Assembly: GCA_039196715.1 (NCBI GenBank)
Contig: JBCCUP010000016.1
Location: forward strand, 1-64,000
Reading direction: 5' to 3'
Origin: Pseudomonadota bacterium
GTDB taxonomy: Bacteria; Pseudomonadota; Gammaproteobacteria; CALCKW01
DNA: 64,000 bases
Position 1 is the first letter of the stretch, and every line of letters starts with the position of its first letter. Below are positions 17,601-26,194 of the stretch, piece by piece. The position numbers were made by a program, and so were the translations under genes. Below the pieces are notes generated by a model. The model was given only the letters and a program-made list of their open reading frames with translations. It was not told the origin of the DNA and did not search any database.

Positions 17601-17762
17601 TTTTCTCAAGGTGTGCTTCGACTTTGAGACAGAATGCCCATTTCAGGCGGGAACAGATGTGACGCAGTTCGCAAAACGCGGGCGCGGGTGTACCGTTTTC
17701 GAGCCGGGTGTCTGTGGCCGTGTTGTTGCACACTGGCGGTGGTGTCGAGGCCGGAGGGTGAG

Positions 17763-18332
17763 ATGACGAGACGGGGGCGGGGTATGACAATCGATTGGCG
17801 CTGTGCGCTCTGCGTGTTCTTCGCCGTTGCAACCACCGTGGCCGCTGCCCGTGACGTTGTGCACGTGCGGTTGCAGGACCGCCTCGACCGGCCACGTGAT
17901 GGCTATTGCCTGGACATCGTGGGCACTGGCTCGAACCTGCGCCTCGACCTGCCGTTGTTTGCACACAACTGCAAATCCGGCCCCACGCCGGATAGCAGTG
18001 TGCGCGTGAGCCGCGAGGGCTGGCTGCGCTTTCCCGGTCCCGGCGTGTGCGTGACGGCCTTCGGTGTCAACAACACGGTGTTGCCCGGGACGGCGGTGTT
18101 GCTGCGCCCGTGCGGTCACCAGAGTGCGTTTTTCGACGCATCACGTCTGCAGCGCTTTGACTGGCAGTCGAACGGGCAACTGCGACTGCGCGGTTTCGAC
18201 GTGTGCCTGTCGGTTGGTGAAGACTCAGCGGAGACCTTCTCCCCAGCTGATCGGTGGCGGGTGTTGCTGCTGGCACGCTGCACCGAAGTGCCCCTGCGTC
18301 TCTCGGCCTGGGAACGCGCGCCGCTGCGGTGA
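17763..18332 (+). CDS. exported ricin-B-like (beta-trefoil) protein
   Basis: A 189-residue protein with an N-terminal signal (ALCVFFAVATTVAAA). The mature part has the repeated trefoil features of ricin-type domains: GYCLDIVG, GVCVTAFG and FDVCLSVG, each a cysteine-containing strand with LR..L or RF motifs between (VLLRPCGHQ, LQRFDWQSNGQLRLRG). Such domains usually bind sugars. No enzyme domain accompanies it, so it would act alone as a small lectin-like exported protein. A good ribosome site (GGAGG, 17753) precedes ATG 17763. Confidence 0.6.
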   Translation: MTRRGRGMTIDWRCALCVFFAVATTVAAARDVVHVRLQDRLDRPRDGYCLDIVGTGSNLRLDLPLFAHNCKSGPTPDSSVRVSREGWLRFPGPGVCVTAFGVNNTVLPGTAVLLRPCGHQSAFFDASRLQRFDWQSNGQLRLRGFDVCLSVGEDSAETFSPADRWRVLLLARCTEVPLRLSAWERAPLR

Positions 18333-18353
18333 CCACAGGCGTCGCGGCGCGAG

Positions 18354-18776
18354 CTAGTCAGGCGGTGGGCGGGTGTCGCCGGGCCGGCGGAAGGTGATGA
18401 GCTTGTTGCAGGTGAAGTTGAACAGGAATACCACGCCGATGGCCATGGCTGTCGCGATCAGGTACTGCACGTGCAGCTCGTGGATGCTGAAACTGAAGAT
18501 GAAACGGTTGATGCCAAGCCCGATCACGGCGAAGCCGACGAACAGCGGAAACTGCTGCAAGTGGTACTGCACTTCACTGCTGAAGGTGATGAAGGCCTGA
18601 AACAGGTAGTTCACGATGACGCCGAAGATAAAGCCGATGGAGTTGGCGTCCTCCTTGTCGACCGCGGCGAGCTCCACCAGTCCGGCCACAATCGAGATGT
18701 GGATCCCCGCCGCGAGGCAGCCGCCGAGGATGTAGCAGAAGAACGTGATGCGTAGCAAGCGTCCCAGGACAGACAC
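18354..18776 (-). CDS. GtrA family membrane protein
   Basis: A 140-residue protein with four membrane segments (ITFFCYILGGCLAAGIHISIVAGLVELAAV, NSIGFIFGVIVNYLFQAFITF, FPLFVGFAVIGLGINRFIFSF, YLIATAMAIGVVFLFNFTCNKLITF) and the final N-x-x-x-x-K-x-x-TF motif of GtrA. The family helps move lipid-linked sugars or modify cell-surface polysaccharide, often with a GtrB glycosyltransferase; none is nearby. ATG at 18776. Confidence 0.88.
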   Translation of the reverse strand: MSVLGRLLRITFFCYILGGCLAAGIHISIVAGLVELAAVDKEDANSIGFIFGVIVNYLFQAFITFSSEVQYHLQQFPLFVGFAVIGLGINRFIFSFSIHELHVQYLIATAMAIGVVFLFNFTCNKLITFRRPGDTRPPPD

Positions 18777-19018
18777 GACAGACCCCAGACAGAGCGTTTC
18801 ACCCTAGTGTACCGAAGCCCGTGCAAGGCAACAGGCCAAATATGGGGACTGCATTCGGTTTTCGCACGAAAGCGCGATGCGGTGGATCACTATTCTGCCG
18901 GTTTGGCGTCCGGGCTGCAGTGGTGCGATTGGCTCCCGCGACACGCCTGCGCACGCACCCAGACATCGGCAGGCGTACAATGTCGCGGCTGGTGGCACGC
19001 GGCAACGGGGAGACGACA

Positions 19019-20185
19019 GTGAACAGGCGGCGGTTTCTGGCGATGGCGAGGGCGCTCGGGCTCGGCGCACCCGCGGCGGCGGCGCTGGCCGCCTGCGCGG
19101 GCACCCCGGCGGGGGCGACGACAGTCGGGCGCGTCACGGTCATCGGTGCGGGTGCGGCAGGCCTCACGACGGGCTATCTGCTGCAGCAACTCGGCATCCC
19201 CTTCACGATCCTCGAGGCGGCGGCGCAGCCCGGCGGCCGCATGAAACGCACGGCCGACTTTGTCGACTTCCCGGTCCCGCTCGGCGCCGAGTGGATCCAC
19301 GTCGACACCGACATCCTCGAGGAGATCGTCAACGACGACACCGTCGACGTCGACGTGCCGACCACGCAATACAACCCGCGCACCGACTACGCGCTCTTCG
19401 AAGGCGATCGCTACACCATGCGGGACATCGGCTTCGCGATCGAAAGCAAGTTCATCGGCGCCACCTGGCTCGATTTCTACGAGCGCTACATCCTGCCGTC
19501 GGTGGCCGAGCACATCCGCTACAATGCCGTTGTCGAGTCGGTGGACTACACCGCCGACGCGGTGGTGGTGCGCACGCGGGAAGCCGCCTACACCTCCAAG
19601 CGTGTGGTTGTCACCGTGCCGGTCAAACAGCTGCAGCGCAGTGCCATTGCCTTTTCGCCGCCGCTGCCGGGCTGGAAGCAAACGGCGATCGACCGCGTGC
19701 GCGTCTGGGACGGCTGCAAGGCTTTCATCGAGTTCTCGAAGACCTTCTACCCGGCGGCTGTCGCCTTCGAGATCACGCCCGAAACGGCGGGCCAGAAGCT
19801 GTACTACGACGCGGCCTACGGGCAACGTGTCGACCGGCACGTGCTCGGGCTCTTCGCCGTCGGCACCGGTACGCTGCCCTACGTCACGCTCGACGACGAC
19901 GCGTTGATCGCCTACATGCTGGCGGAACTCGACGCCCTCTTTGAGGGGCAGGCCTCACGCCACTACCTGCAGCACACCTTCCAGAACTGGAACACCGAGC
20001 CCTTCATCAACGGCGCCTACGTGGTCAGCCACGAGAACTGGCGGCGCGTGCGCACCCTTGGCAAGCGCGTGGGCGAGCGGCTGTATTTCGCCGGCACGGC
20101 CTACACCGAGGGCGACGACTGGAGCAGTGTGCACACCGCGGCGCGCTCAGCGGCGCGCGCCGTGCGCGAGATGCTCGGGGCCTGA
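19019..20185 (+). CDS. FAD-dependent amine oxidase with Tat lipoprotein signal
   Basis: A 388-residue flavoenzyme. Its N-terminus MNRRRFLAMARALGLGAP...LAACAG combines a twin-arginine motif (RRRFL) with a lipobox cysteine, so the protein is predicted to be exported folded with its FAD and then lipid-anchored. The core has the Rossmann motif VTVIGAGAAGLTTGYLLQQL, LEAAAQPGGRM and the C-terminal LYFAGTAYTEGDDWSSVHTAARSAARAV typical of amine oxidases. GTG at 19019, with GGGGAG upstream, begins exactly at the Tat signal; the frame runs further upstream without one. It is a second amine oxidase beside the cytoplasmic one at 10297. Confidence 0.87.
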   Translation: MNRRRFLAMARALGLGAPAAAALAACAGTPAGATTVGRVTVIGAGAAGLTTGYLLQQLGIPFTILEAAAQPGGRMKRTADFVDFPVPLGAEWIHVDTDILEEIVNDDTVDVDVPTTQYNPRTDYALFEGDRYTMRDIGFAIESKFIGATWLDFYERYILPSVAEHIRYNAVVESVDYTADAVVVRTREAAYTSKRVVVTVPVKQLQRSAIAFSPPLPGWKQTAIDRVRVWDGCKAFIEFSKTFYPAAVAFEITPETAGQKLYYDAAYGQRVDRHVLGLFAVGTGTLPYVTLDDDALIAYMLAELDALFEGQASRHYLQHTFQNWNTEPFINGAYVVSHENWRRVRTLGKRVGERLYFAGTAYTEGDDWSSVHTAARSAARAVREMLGA

Positions 20186-20206
20186 TGAGGCGCCGTGCGG
20201 CGGTGT

Positions 20207-20680
20207 TCAGTCGGGGTTGATCGCCAACAACTCGACGTCGAAGACCAGCGTCGAGCCCGGTGCGATCTTGCCCGCCGCGCGGTTGCCGTAGGCGAGGTTG
20301 CTCGGGATGAAGAGCCGTGTTTTCTCACCCTCGACCATGAGCTGCAGGCCTTCGGTCCAGCCCGGGATCACCTGATTCAAGGCGAATGTGATGGGTTCGC
20401 CGCGGTCAACCGAGCTGTCGAACACCGTGCCATCGATGAGTGTGCCGTGGTAGTGCACCTTCACCCGGTCCCGCGCGCCGGGGTGGTCAGATCCGCTGCC
20501 CTCGGTCAGCACTTTGTATTGCAAGCCGGACGCCGTCACCTCGACGCCGTCCTCGCCCGCGTTGGCATCGAGAAACTGCTTGCCGAGCGCGATGTTCTCC
20601 TTGGCTTTGCCACTGCCGATGAACTGCATCGCGATGTACGCGACAAGGAAAACGGCGATCAGGATGAGAACAAATTTCAT
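20207..20680 (-). CDS. FKBP-type peptidyl-prolyl cis-trans isomerase
   Basis: A 157-residue protein with an N-terminal hydrophobic segment (FVLILIAVFLVAYIAM) that anchors it to the inner membrane with the rest in the periplasm. Residues from about 50 on form the FKBP domain: VKVHYHGTLIDGTVFDSS, INFALNQVIPGWTEGLQLM-like and LAYGNRAAGKIAPGSTLVFDVELL. It speeds proline isomerisation in folding proteins, in the style of FkpA or FklB. ATG at 20680; GTG at 20689 is an alternative start. Confidence 0.9.
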   Translation of the reverse strand: MKFVLILIAVFLVAYIAMQFIGSGKAKENIALGKQFLDANAGEDGVEVTASGLQYKVLTEGSGSDHPGARDRVKVHYHGTLIDGTVFDSSVDRGEPITFALNQVIPGWTEGLQLMVEGEKTRLFIPSNLAYGNRAAGKIAPGSTLVFDVELLAINPD

Positions 20681-20792
20681 GGGAGTCACTCAGGGGTCAG
20701 GTCGGCGTCCGCGTCAGACACCGCGCGGGTAGGCAGCGCAGTATAGCGACTGATCGCTGTCTTCTGTGGCCAACACGCGACGGCTGATCGGG

Positions 20793-21518
20793 TCACTGGT
20801 GCAACCAGATGCGGTGGCGACCCAAAGGCGACACCGTCAGCGGCGCGAGGTCGTCGAGGTCGGTAGCGTCACCGTAGCCCACAACAGGGCGGTCGTCTGT
20901 CAGCGCCATCGCGTGCCGAACGGCGTCGCGCAACACCCCCGCGCGGGCAGGCTCGGTACCGACGAACACATTGGACAGGCCGATGCCGTGTCGGTCTACG
21001 TGCGTGATCGCACCGCCCACGGCATGCTCGCGATCGCGGAGGGTCCAGAAGGCGTTGTCTGCATGCTGCAACACGGCGGGTGGGAAGACGCGGCCTGCAG
21101 GTGAGGGTGACCACTGGCGCCACCGGGCTTCCCAATCGGCGAGTTCAGGTGCGGTCGTCACCCGCTCGAAACGCAACGCGGTCTCCCGCTCGGGCTTGAC
21201 CGCGTCATCGACGCCAAACCACTCGGCGTCGAACAGGATCCTGAAGCCCAGCGCTGCCATGGCGGCGACGTCGAGCGCGGCCGCACAGTCGGCCACGCCG
21301 AGCGGGTGGGGTCGGCGCTCTGCCACGATGGCGTCGATGGCAGCGAGCTGCCGCTCGGGGTCACCTGCAACGCGGGTGACGATGTCGGAGTAGTAGGGCG
21401 GCGCGCGGTCGCGCGCGAGTGCCCAGAGGTCGGCGTCGCAGGCGTAGGCGAGGCCGTGCGCGTCCATGACGCGGCAATACCACGCGAGGTTGTTTTCGCT
21501 GGCGTCGGCTCGGTGCAT
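20793..21518 (-). CDS. hypothetical protein, possibly acetyltransferase-like
   Basis: A 241-residue cytoplasmic protein. An N-terminal helical half (MDAHGLAYACDADLWALAR...LDVAAMAALGFRILFDAEWFG) and a C-terminal half (AVGGAITHVDRHGIGLSNVFVGTEPARAGVLRDAVRHAM) look like a degenerate GNAT fold, but the acetyl-CoA motif R/Q-x-x-G-x-G/A is not intact, so I give no function. ATG at 21518; the frame extends upstream without coding character. Divergent from the Nudix gene. Confidence 0.5.
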   Translation of the reverse strand: MHRADASENNLAWYCRVMDAHGLAYACDADLWALARDRAPPYYSDIVTRVAGDPERQLAAIDAIVAERRPHPLGVADCAAALDVAAMAALGFRILFDAEWFGVDDAVKPERETALRFERVTTAPELADWEARWRQWSPSPAGRVFPPAVLQHADNAFWTLRDREHAVGGAITHVDRHGIGLSNVFVGTEPARAGVLRDAVRHAMALTDDRPVVGYGDATDLDDLAPLTVSPLGRHRIWLHQ

Positions 21519-21611
21519 GGGTGCGCTCGGCGAGTGGGTGGGGTCTCGGACTATGCTCAGTATGCAGCCCGCCCCCGGTGGCTGCACGACCGCACACGAA
21601 GAGACCCCGCC

Positions 21612-22154
21612 GTGGCTGAAATCGAATCGATCGACAGCGTTGTTGCCTACCAGAACAAGTGGATGACGGTGCGCGAACACCGCATTCGCCGCCCGAGCGG
21701 CGCCGAGGGAATATTCGGCGTGGTCGAGAAACCCAATTGCGTGGTGTTGCTGCCGATCGACCGCGGGGAGATTCACCTGGTCGAGCAGTACCGCTTCCCG
21801 GTGGGCGCGCGGTTCTGGGAGGCGCCGCAGGGCGCCTGGGAGGAACGCCCCGACGCGCCGATCGAGGCGCTCGCGGCCGGCGAATTGCGCGAGGAAACCG
21901 GCCTGGTGTCCCACCGGCTCCGCTGCCTCGGGCAGGTGCACCTGGTGCCCGGGTACTCGAACCAGGCGTGTTGGGTGTTCCTCGCCAGCGAGCTCGAGTC
22001 GGCTGGCGAAACGCGCCTCGACCAGGAGGAGGAGGGGCTGATCTCGCGGGCGTTCCCGGTGGAGACGTTCGAGGCGATGATCGCATCGGGCGAGGTCAAG
22101 GACTCGACCACCCTGTGCGCCTACGGTCTCGCGAAAGCCAAGGGCGCGCTCTGA
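21612..22154 (+). CDS. Nudix hydrolase (ADP-ribose pyrophosphatase-like)
   Basis: A 180-residue protein with the Nudix fold and the box GAWEERPDAPIEALAAGELREETGL. The core REExGx residues are present, but the usual R of the RE(L/U) triplet is a glycine (GELREETGL). The surrounding features (VVEKPNCVVLLPIDRGEIHLVEQYRFPVG, VPGYSNQACWVFLA) resemble NUDT5/ADP-ribose pyrophosphatase proteins, which split nucleoside diphosphate-linked sugars. GTG at 21612 is the likely start. The repeat element 22178-22326 follows. Confidence 0.85.
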   Translation: MAEIESIDSVVAYQNKWMTVREHRIRRPSGAEGIFGVVEKPNCVVLLPIDRGEIHLVEQYRFPVGARFWEAPQGAWEERPDAPIEALAAGELREETGLVSHRLRCLGQVHLVPGYSNQACWVFLASELESAGETRLDQEEEGLISRAFPVETFEAMIASGEVKDSTTLCAYGLAKAKGAL

Positions 22155-22177
22155 CCTGAACCGGACTGGGGAGCGCG

Positions 22178-22326
22178 CTAGCAGGATGCTGAAAAACTAC
22201 TGCGAGCCTCAATTACCGCGTTGCTGCGCTGCTCGGACCGAGCCTATCTGCTTGATATGTCTCGGCCTCTGCGCTGCTCGCGCCTTGTACTTGAGTCTCT
22301 CGCTACGTTTTTCAGCAACCTGCTAG
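22178..22326. repeat. 149-base MITE-like inverted-repeat element
   Basis: A structure bounded by CTAGCAGGATGCTGAAAAAC (left) and GTTTTTCAGCAACCTGCTAG (right), whose arms are near-perfect inverted repeats of 20 bases. The interior continues a weaker inverted repeat and includes a duplicated TGCGCTGCTCG, so the whole folds into a long stem. It has no coding capacity. This is the shape of a miniature repeat moved by a transposase elsewhere. It is the only copy in the window. Its right end contains the TAG stop codon of phnM. Confidence 0.7.
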
Positions 22327-23513
22327 ACGCGCGTGCCCTTCGACCAGGTGCTGCGCACGCGTGGCGTGCCCTCGTGCACGGCCACGTGCAGCAGGTCGCC
22401 CCGGCACCCTACGGCGATGCGGCCGCGGTCGAGCAACCCGCTGGCGACAGCGGGGTTGTGCGAGACACAGTTGATCGCGCGCGGCAGGTCCTGCCAGAGG
22501 TCCGCCAGACGAAATGCTGACAGCAGCAGCGCAGCGGGCACGTAGTCCGACGAGGCGATGTCGAGCAGGTCGGCCTCGGCGAGCGCGCGCGCCGACACAT
22601 TGCCCGAGTGCGACGCGCCGCGGATGATGTTGGGCGCGCCCATCATGATGTGGATACCGTGCTCGCGGCAGGCGGCAGCCGCTTCGACTGTGGTCGGAAA
22701 CTCCGCGATCTGCACGCCGTGTGTGTGGGACGTCGCCACCTGAGCTGCGGTGGTGTCGTCGTGGCTTGCGAGCACCGCGCCGTAGCGGGCCGCCTCGGCC
22801 ACGGCCGTGACTTCGTGTTGGATGCCGACGCGGGCATGCAGTGCCTGCTGGGCGGCAACGTGTTCGCGGAACGCGTCGTCGTTCATGTTGCGTTTTTTGC
22901 CGAGGTACACCTTCAGGGCGTCGAGGTCGCGAAACTGGCGTTGCCCCGGTGTGTGGTCCATCAGGCTGACGATACCAACCCGGTCGGCCGGGCCGAATTC
23001 GGCCAGTTCCGAGGTCAGGGTTTCCGAACACACCTCGGCGCGCAGATGCAGGAAATGGCTGATGCGCAGCACCCCTGCGGCACGTGCGCGCAGCAATGCC
23101 GTGGCGAGCTTGCGCGCGTAGGCGCCGTAGTGCACATCGCGCGACACGATCGAGCCGACGCGCAGCGCGTCGAACACGGTCGTGATGCCGGTTGAAGCGA
23201 GCTCGGCGTCGTGTGCGATGATCGCGGCGGTCAATGGCCAGTGCACTTCCGGCCGCGGTTCGATGTGGCGCTCGAGGTTGTCGGTGTGCAGCTCCACGAG
23301 GCCCGGCACGACGTGGTCGCCTTGGCAGTCGACGCCGCCGTCGGGCACGCGGGCGCCCTCGCCAATTTCCGTGATGACACCGTCCTCGACGCTGACGTAC
23401 CCTCTCAGTACACGGTCTTGCAATACCAGGTTGGCGTTGGCGAGACTGACGGTGCCTGACACGGCGCTGTCATCTGCCGCTGCTATACGGTCAGCAGCCA
23501 GGGATAATGTCAT
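22323..23513 (-). CDS. phnM: alpha-D-ribose 1-methylphosphonate 5-triphosphate diphosphatase
   Basis: PhnM, 396 residues as drawn, of the amidohydrolase superfamily. It splits pyrophosphate from the 5-triphosphate intermediate of phosphonate breakdown. Motifs include the metal-binding LHTDNLERHIEPRPEV, DALRVGSIVSRDVH, SLMDHTPGQRQFRDL, ASHDDTTAAQV and ASDYVPAALL. The ATG at 23513 overlaps by two bases the ATG of the divergent DUF1045 gene; GTG at 23462 fits the family N-terminus (SGTVSLANANLVLQDRVL) better and leaves 49 bases between the genes. The gene is separated from the other phn genes and runs left, ending in the repeat element. Together with phnGHIJKLN it converts methylphosphonate-type compounds to phosphate. 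Confidence 0.9.
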   Translation of the reverse strand: MTLSLAADRIAAADDSAVSGTVSLANANLVLQDRVLRGYVSVEDGVITEIGEGARVPDGGVDCQGDHVVPGLVELHTDNLERHIEPRPEVHWPLTAAIIAHDAELASTGITTVFDALRVGSIVSRDVHYGAYARKLATALLRARAAGVLRISHFLHLRAEVCSETLTSELAEFGPADRVGIVSLMDHTPGQRQFRDLDALKVYLGKKRNMNDDAFREHVAAQQALHARVGIQHEVTAVAEAARYGAVLASHDDTTAAQVATSHTHGVQIAEFPTTVEAAAACREHGIHIMMGAPNIIRGASHSGNVSARALAEADLLDIASSDYVPAALLLSAFRLADLWQDLPRAINCVSHNPAVASGLLDRGRIAVGCRGDLLHVAVHEGTPRVRSTWSKGTRV

Positions 23514-24183
23514 GACCTACTCTCGCTTTGCACTGTACGATCTGCCGGCGGATGCCGAATTGGCGCGGCACGGTGCCGCGTGGCTCGGCTGGGACGCAGA
23601 GCGCGGCACGGTGTGCGACTCGCCTACGCTGCCCGGCCTCGATGACGTCACGATGACACCGCGGAAATACGGCTTCCACGGCACGCTGAAAGCCCCGTTC
23701 CGTCTGGTGGACGGCGTCGATCTCGATGCCCTGAAAGAGGCCGTTGCCGCGCTTGCGTTGTGTACGGCACCTGCGCGCTGCGATGGCTTGCGCGTCGCGA
23801 CGCTCGGACGCTTTCTCGCGCTGGTGCCGGTGGGTGACGCGAGCGACGTATCCGCCCTCGCGGCGCGCTGCGTGACGGCGCTGGACTGCTTTCGCGCGAT
23901 GCCGAGTGACGCCGAGATGGCGCGGCGGCGTGCCGTCGGCCTCACACCGGCCCAGGACGCGCTGTTGCTGGAATGGGGCTACCCCTACGTGCTGGAGGCC
24001 TTCCGCTTCCACATCACCTTGACCGGCGTCCTTGGCGCCGACGCGCTCGACGCGTGGTATGCCACGGTGGTGTCCTTCCTGCCCGCCCTGCCGGCGCCGT
24101 ACACCGTTTCGAGCTTGGCGTTGGTGGGTGAGCGCGAGGATGGTCATTTTGAGCTCATCGAGCGCTACGCGCTGACCGGTTGA
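23512..24183 (+). CDS. DUF1045 protein, putative 2H phosphoesterase of phosphonate metabolism
   Basis: A 223-residue protein of the DUF1045 group (TIGR03223-type 'phosphonate metabolism protein'). Two HxT motifs, KYGFHGTLKAPF and FRFHITLTG, make up the catalytic pair of 2H phosphodiesterases. The reaction is not known; its location in C-P lyase loci suggests it hydrolyses or protects a cyclic phosphate intermediate. AGGGA at about 23501 supports the ATG at 23512. Its 3' end overlaps phnN, which runs the other way, by 19 bases. Confidence 0.88.
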   Translation: MTYSRFALYDLPADAELARHGAAWLGWDAERGTVCDSPTLPGLDDVTMTPRKYGFHGTLKAPFRLVDGVDLDALKEAVAALALCTAPARCDGLRVATLGRFLALVPVGDASDVSALAARCVTALDCFRAMPSDAEMARRRAVGLTPAQDALLLEWGYPYVLEAFRFHITLTGVLGADALDAWYATVVSFLPALPAPYTVSSLALVGEREDGHFELIERYALTG

Positions 24184-24725
24184 AGCGCCCGCAAGGCGGC
24201 TGCGACCGCGTCGTCGAGCGAACCGTCGTTCGCGATGTGGACAACATCAACGCTGTCCGGCAACGGTCGGTTCGACCGCGCGAGCCGGTGCCGTATCTGG
24301 TCGAGGCTCTCGCGGCCGCGCTGGGCCAACCGCGCCGCGATGGTCTCGGGGCGTGCCGTGACATGCAAGGCAATCACGGCTGGAAACCGGGCCACGGCGT
24401 CGCGCACCGCGTCTCGAGACAGGTTGACCACGCAGTGCTCGCCGGCCGCCACGTCGCGCAGCACGTGCAAGGGGATGCCGTAGGACAGCCCGTGGGCGTG
24501 CCAGTGCAGGCAAAAGGCGCCGGCGGACACGGCCTCACCGAAGGCTTCGGCGTCCATCGGTATGTGGTCTTCGCCGGGTAGACCGGCTTCGCGCGTGACC
24601 ACACGGCGCACACGCCGCAGTCGCGTGTCGGCTGCGAGCATGCCGTCGATGACGCTGTCCTTGCCGACGCCGGAAGGCCCGACGACGGCGATCAGCCGGC
24701 CTGCGTCCAGGCTGTCGCGGTTCAC
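24165..24725 (-). CDS. phnN: ribose 1,5-bisphosphate phosphokinase
   Basis: PhnN, 186 residues, with the P-loop VVGPSGVGKDSV near the N-terminus and the pattern RRVVTREAG, FCLHWHAHGLSYGIP, CVVNLSRDAV typical of the family. It phosphorylates ribose 1,5-bisphosphate to PRPP, recycling the ribose left after C-P lyase action. Its start overlaps phnL by 4 bases (ATGA), so it is the last gene of the phnGHIJKLN operon. Confidence 0.93.
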   Translation of the reverse strand: MNRDSLDAGRLIAVVGPSGVGKDSVIDGMLAADTRLRRVRRVVTREAGLPGEDHIPMDAEAFGEAVSAGAFCLHWHAHGLSYGIPLHVLRDVAAGEHCVVNLSRDAVRDAVARFPAVIALHVTARPETIAARLAQRGRESLDQIRHRLARSNRPLPDSVDVVHIANDGSLDDAVAAALRALQPVSA

Positions 24726-25405
24726 GCTGCCTGCTCCGGTGTGAAGGCGCTTATGTCGATCGCCCGGTCGCAGACCCGGTCTCGCGCCTCCGTGTCGTGG
24801 AAAATGCCGACGATCGCGGCACCGCGGGCCTTGGCCCGTTCGATCAGCGACAACACCACTTCGCGGTTGACCGGATCGAGGCTGGCAGTGGGCTCGTCGA
24901 GCAACATGGCCGGAAAGGCGTGGGCAAAGCCGCGCGCGATGTTGACGCGCTGCTGTTCACCGCCCGAGAAGGTCGTGGGCGAGAGCGACCACAGGGCCTC
25001 GGGAATGTTGAGTTCGCGCAGCAGTTCGCGTGCGCGGTCTTCGGCGTCGGCCTCGGACACGCCAAGCGCACGCAGCGGCTCGGCGACCACCGCGAGGGTC
25101 GGGACGCGCGGTACCACGCGCAGGAATTGGCTGACATAGCCCAGCACCTCGCGCCGGGTGGCGATGATCTCACGTGGCTCGGCGGAGGCCATGTCGACAT
25201 CGCCGACCCGGATGACGCCCTGACCGGCGAGGTAGTTGCCGTGGATCAGGCGCATCAGGGTGGACTTGCCCGAGCCCGAGGCACCCATCAGGGCGACACA
25301 CTCACCCGGGTCGACACGGAAGGACACACCCTCGAGCACCTGAATCACCGCGCTGCCCTGGTTGTGCAGCGTGAAGGTCTTGGCGACGTCGTTGAGTTCG
25401 ATCAT
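24722..25405 (-). CDS. phnL: phosphonate C-P lyase system ABC-type protein
   Basis: PhnL, 227 residues, an ATPase with Walker A (GASGSGKSTL), the signature (SPTTFSGGEQQRVNIARGFA) and Walker B (AMLLDEPTASLD). It is not a transporter subunit: in known systems it belongs to the C-P lyase core or its assembly. It lies 9 bases after phnK and overlaps phnN. Confidence 0.93.
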   Translation of the reverse strand: MIELNDVAKTFTLHNQGSAVIQVLEGVSFRVDPGECVALMGASGSGKSTLMRLIHGNYLAGQGVIRVGDVDMASAEPREIIATRREVLGYVSQFLRVVPRVPTLAVVAEPLRALGVSEADAEDRARELLRELNIPEALWSLSPTTFSGGEQQRVNIARGFAHAFPAMLLDEPTASLDPVNREVVLSLIERAKARGAAIVGIFHDTEARDRVCDRAIDISAFTPEQAA

Positions 25406-25414
25406 GGCGGTGTC

Positions 25415-26194
25415 TCAGACCTGCAGGACGGAGCTGACGAGCAGCTGGCTGTACGGGTGTTGTGGGTCGTCGAGCACCTGGTCGGTCAGGCCGCTCTCGA
25501 CCACGTAGCCCGACTTCATGACCATCAGCCGGTCGGCGAGCAAACGGACCACGGCGAGATCGTGGGTAACGATGATGGCGGACAGCCCCATGTCGCGCAC
25601 GAGGCCGCGCAGCAGGTCGAGGAGCCGGGCCTGCACCGAGACATCGAGGCCGCCGGTGGGCTCATCCATGAAGATCAGGCGCGGGTTGGTGACGAGGTTG
25701 CGCGCAATCTGCAGGCGTTGCTGCATCCCGCCCGAGAAGGTACTCGGGCGGTCGTCGATGCGCGCCTCGTCGATTTCAACGCGCGTCAGCCAGTCGAGTG
25801 CGCTGTCGCGGATGCTGCCGTAGTGGCGTGCGCCGACGGCCATCATGCGCTCACCGACATTGCCGCCCGCCGACACGCCCATGCGCAAACCGTCGCGCGC
25901 GTGCTGGTGAATGAAGGCCCAATCGGTGCGCGAGAGCATGCGGCGCTCGGGTTCGGACATCACGACGGTGTCGCGCGGCCCGTCGACGCGGGTGTCGAAC
26001 ACCACCTCGCCGTTGTCGGGTGGCAGGTGGCCGGCCAGGCAGTTGAGCAGCGTGGACTTGCCCGAACCGCTCTCGCCGACGATGCCCATGACTTCGCCTG
26101 GGTAGAGGTCGAAACTGACGTCGGCGCAACCGATGTGCGCGCCGTAGAACTTGTCGAGTTGGCGCACCGACAACAGGGGGGTGGGTTGGCTCAT
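25415..26194 (-). CDS. phnK: phosphonate C-P lyase system ATP-binding protein
   Basis: PhnK, 259 residues, ABC ATPase with Walker A (GESGSGKSTLL), signature (STFSGGMQQRLQIARNLV) and Walker B (RLIFMDEPTGGLD). It associates with PhnGHIJ in the C-P lyase complex. Its start overlaps phnJ by 4 bases. Confidence 0.93.
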   Translation of the reverse strand: MSQPTPLLSVRQLDKFYGAHIGCADVSFDLYPGEVMGIVGESGSGKSTLLNCLAGHLPPDNGEVVFDTRVDGPRDTVVMSEPERRMLSRTDWAFIHQHARDGLRMGVSAGGNVGERMMAVGARHYGSIRDSALDWLTRVEIDEARIDDRPSTFSGGMQQRLQIARNLVTNPRLIFMDEPTGGLDVSVQARLLDLLRGLVRDMGLSAIIVTHDLAVVRLLADRLMVMKSGYVVESGLTDQVLDDPQHPYSQLLVSSVLQV

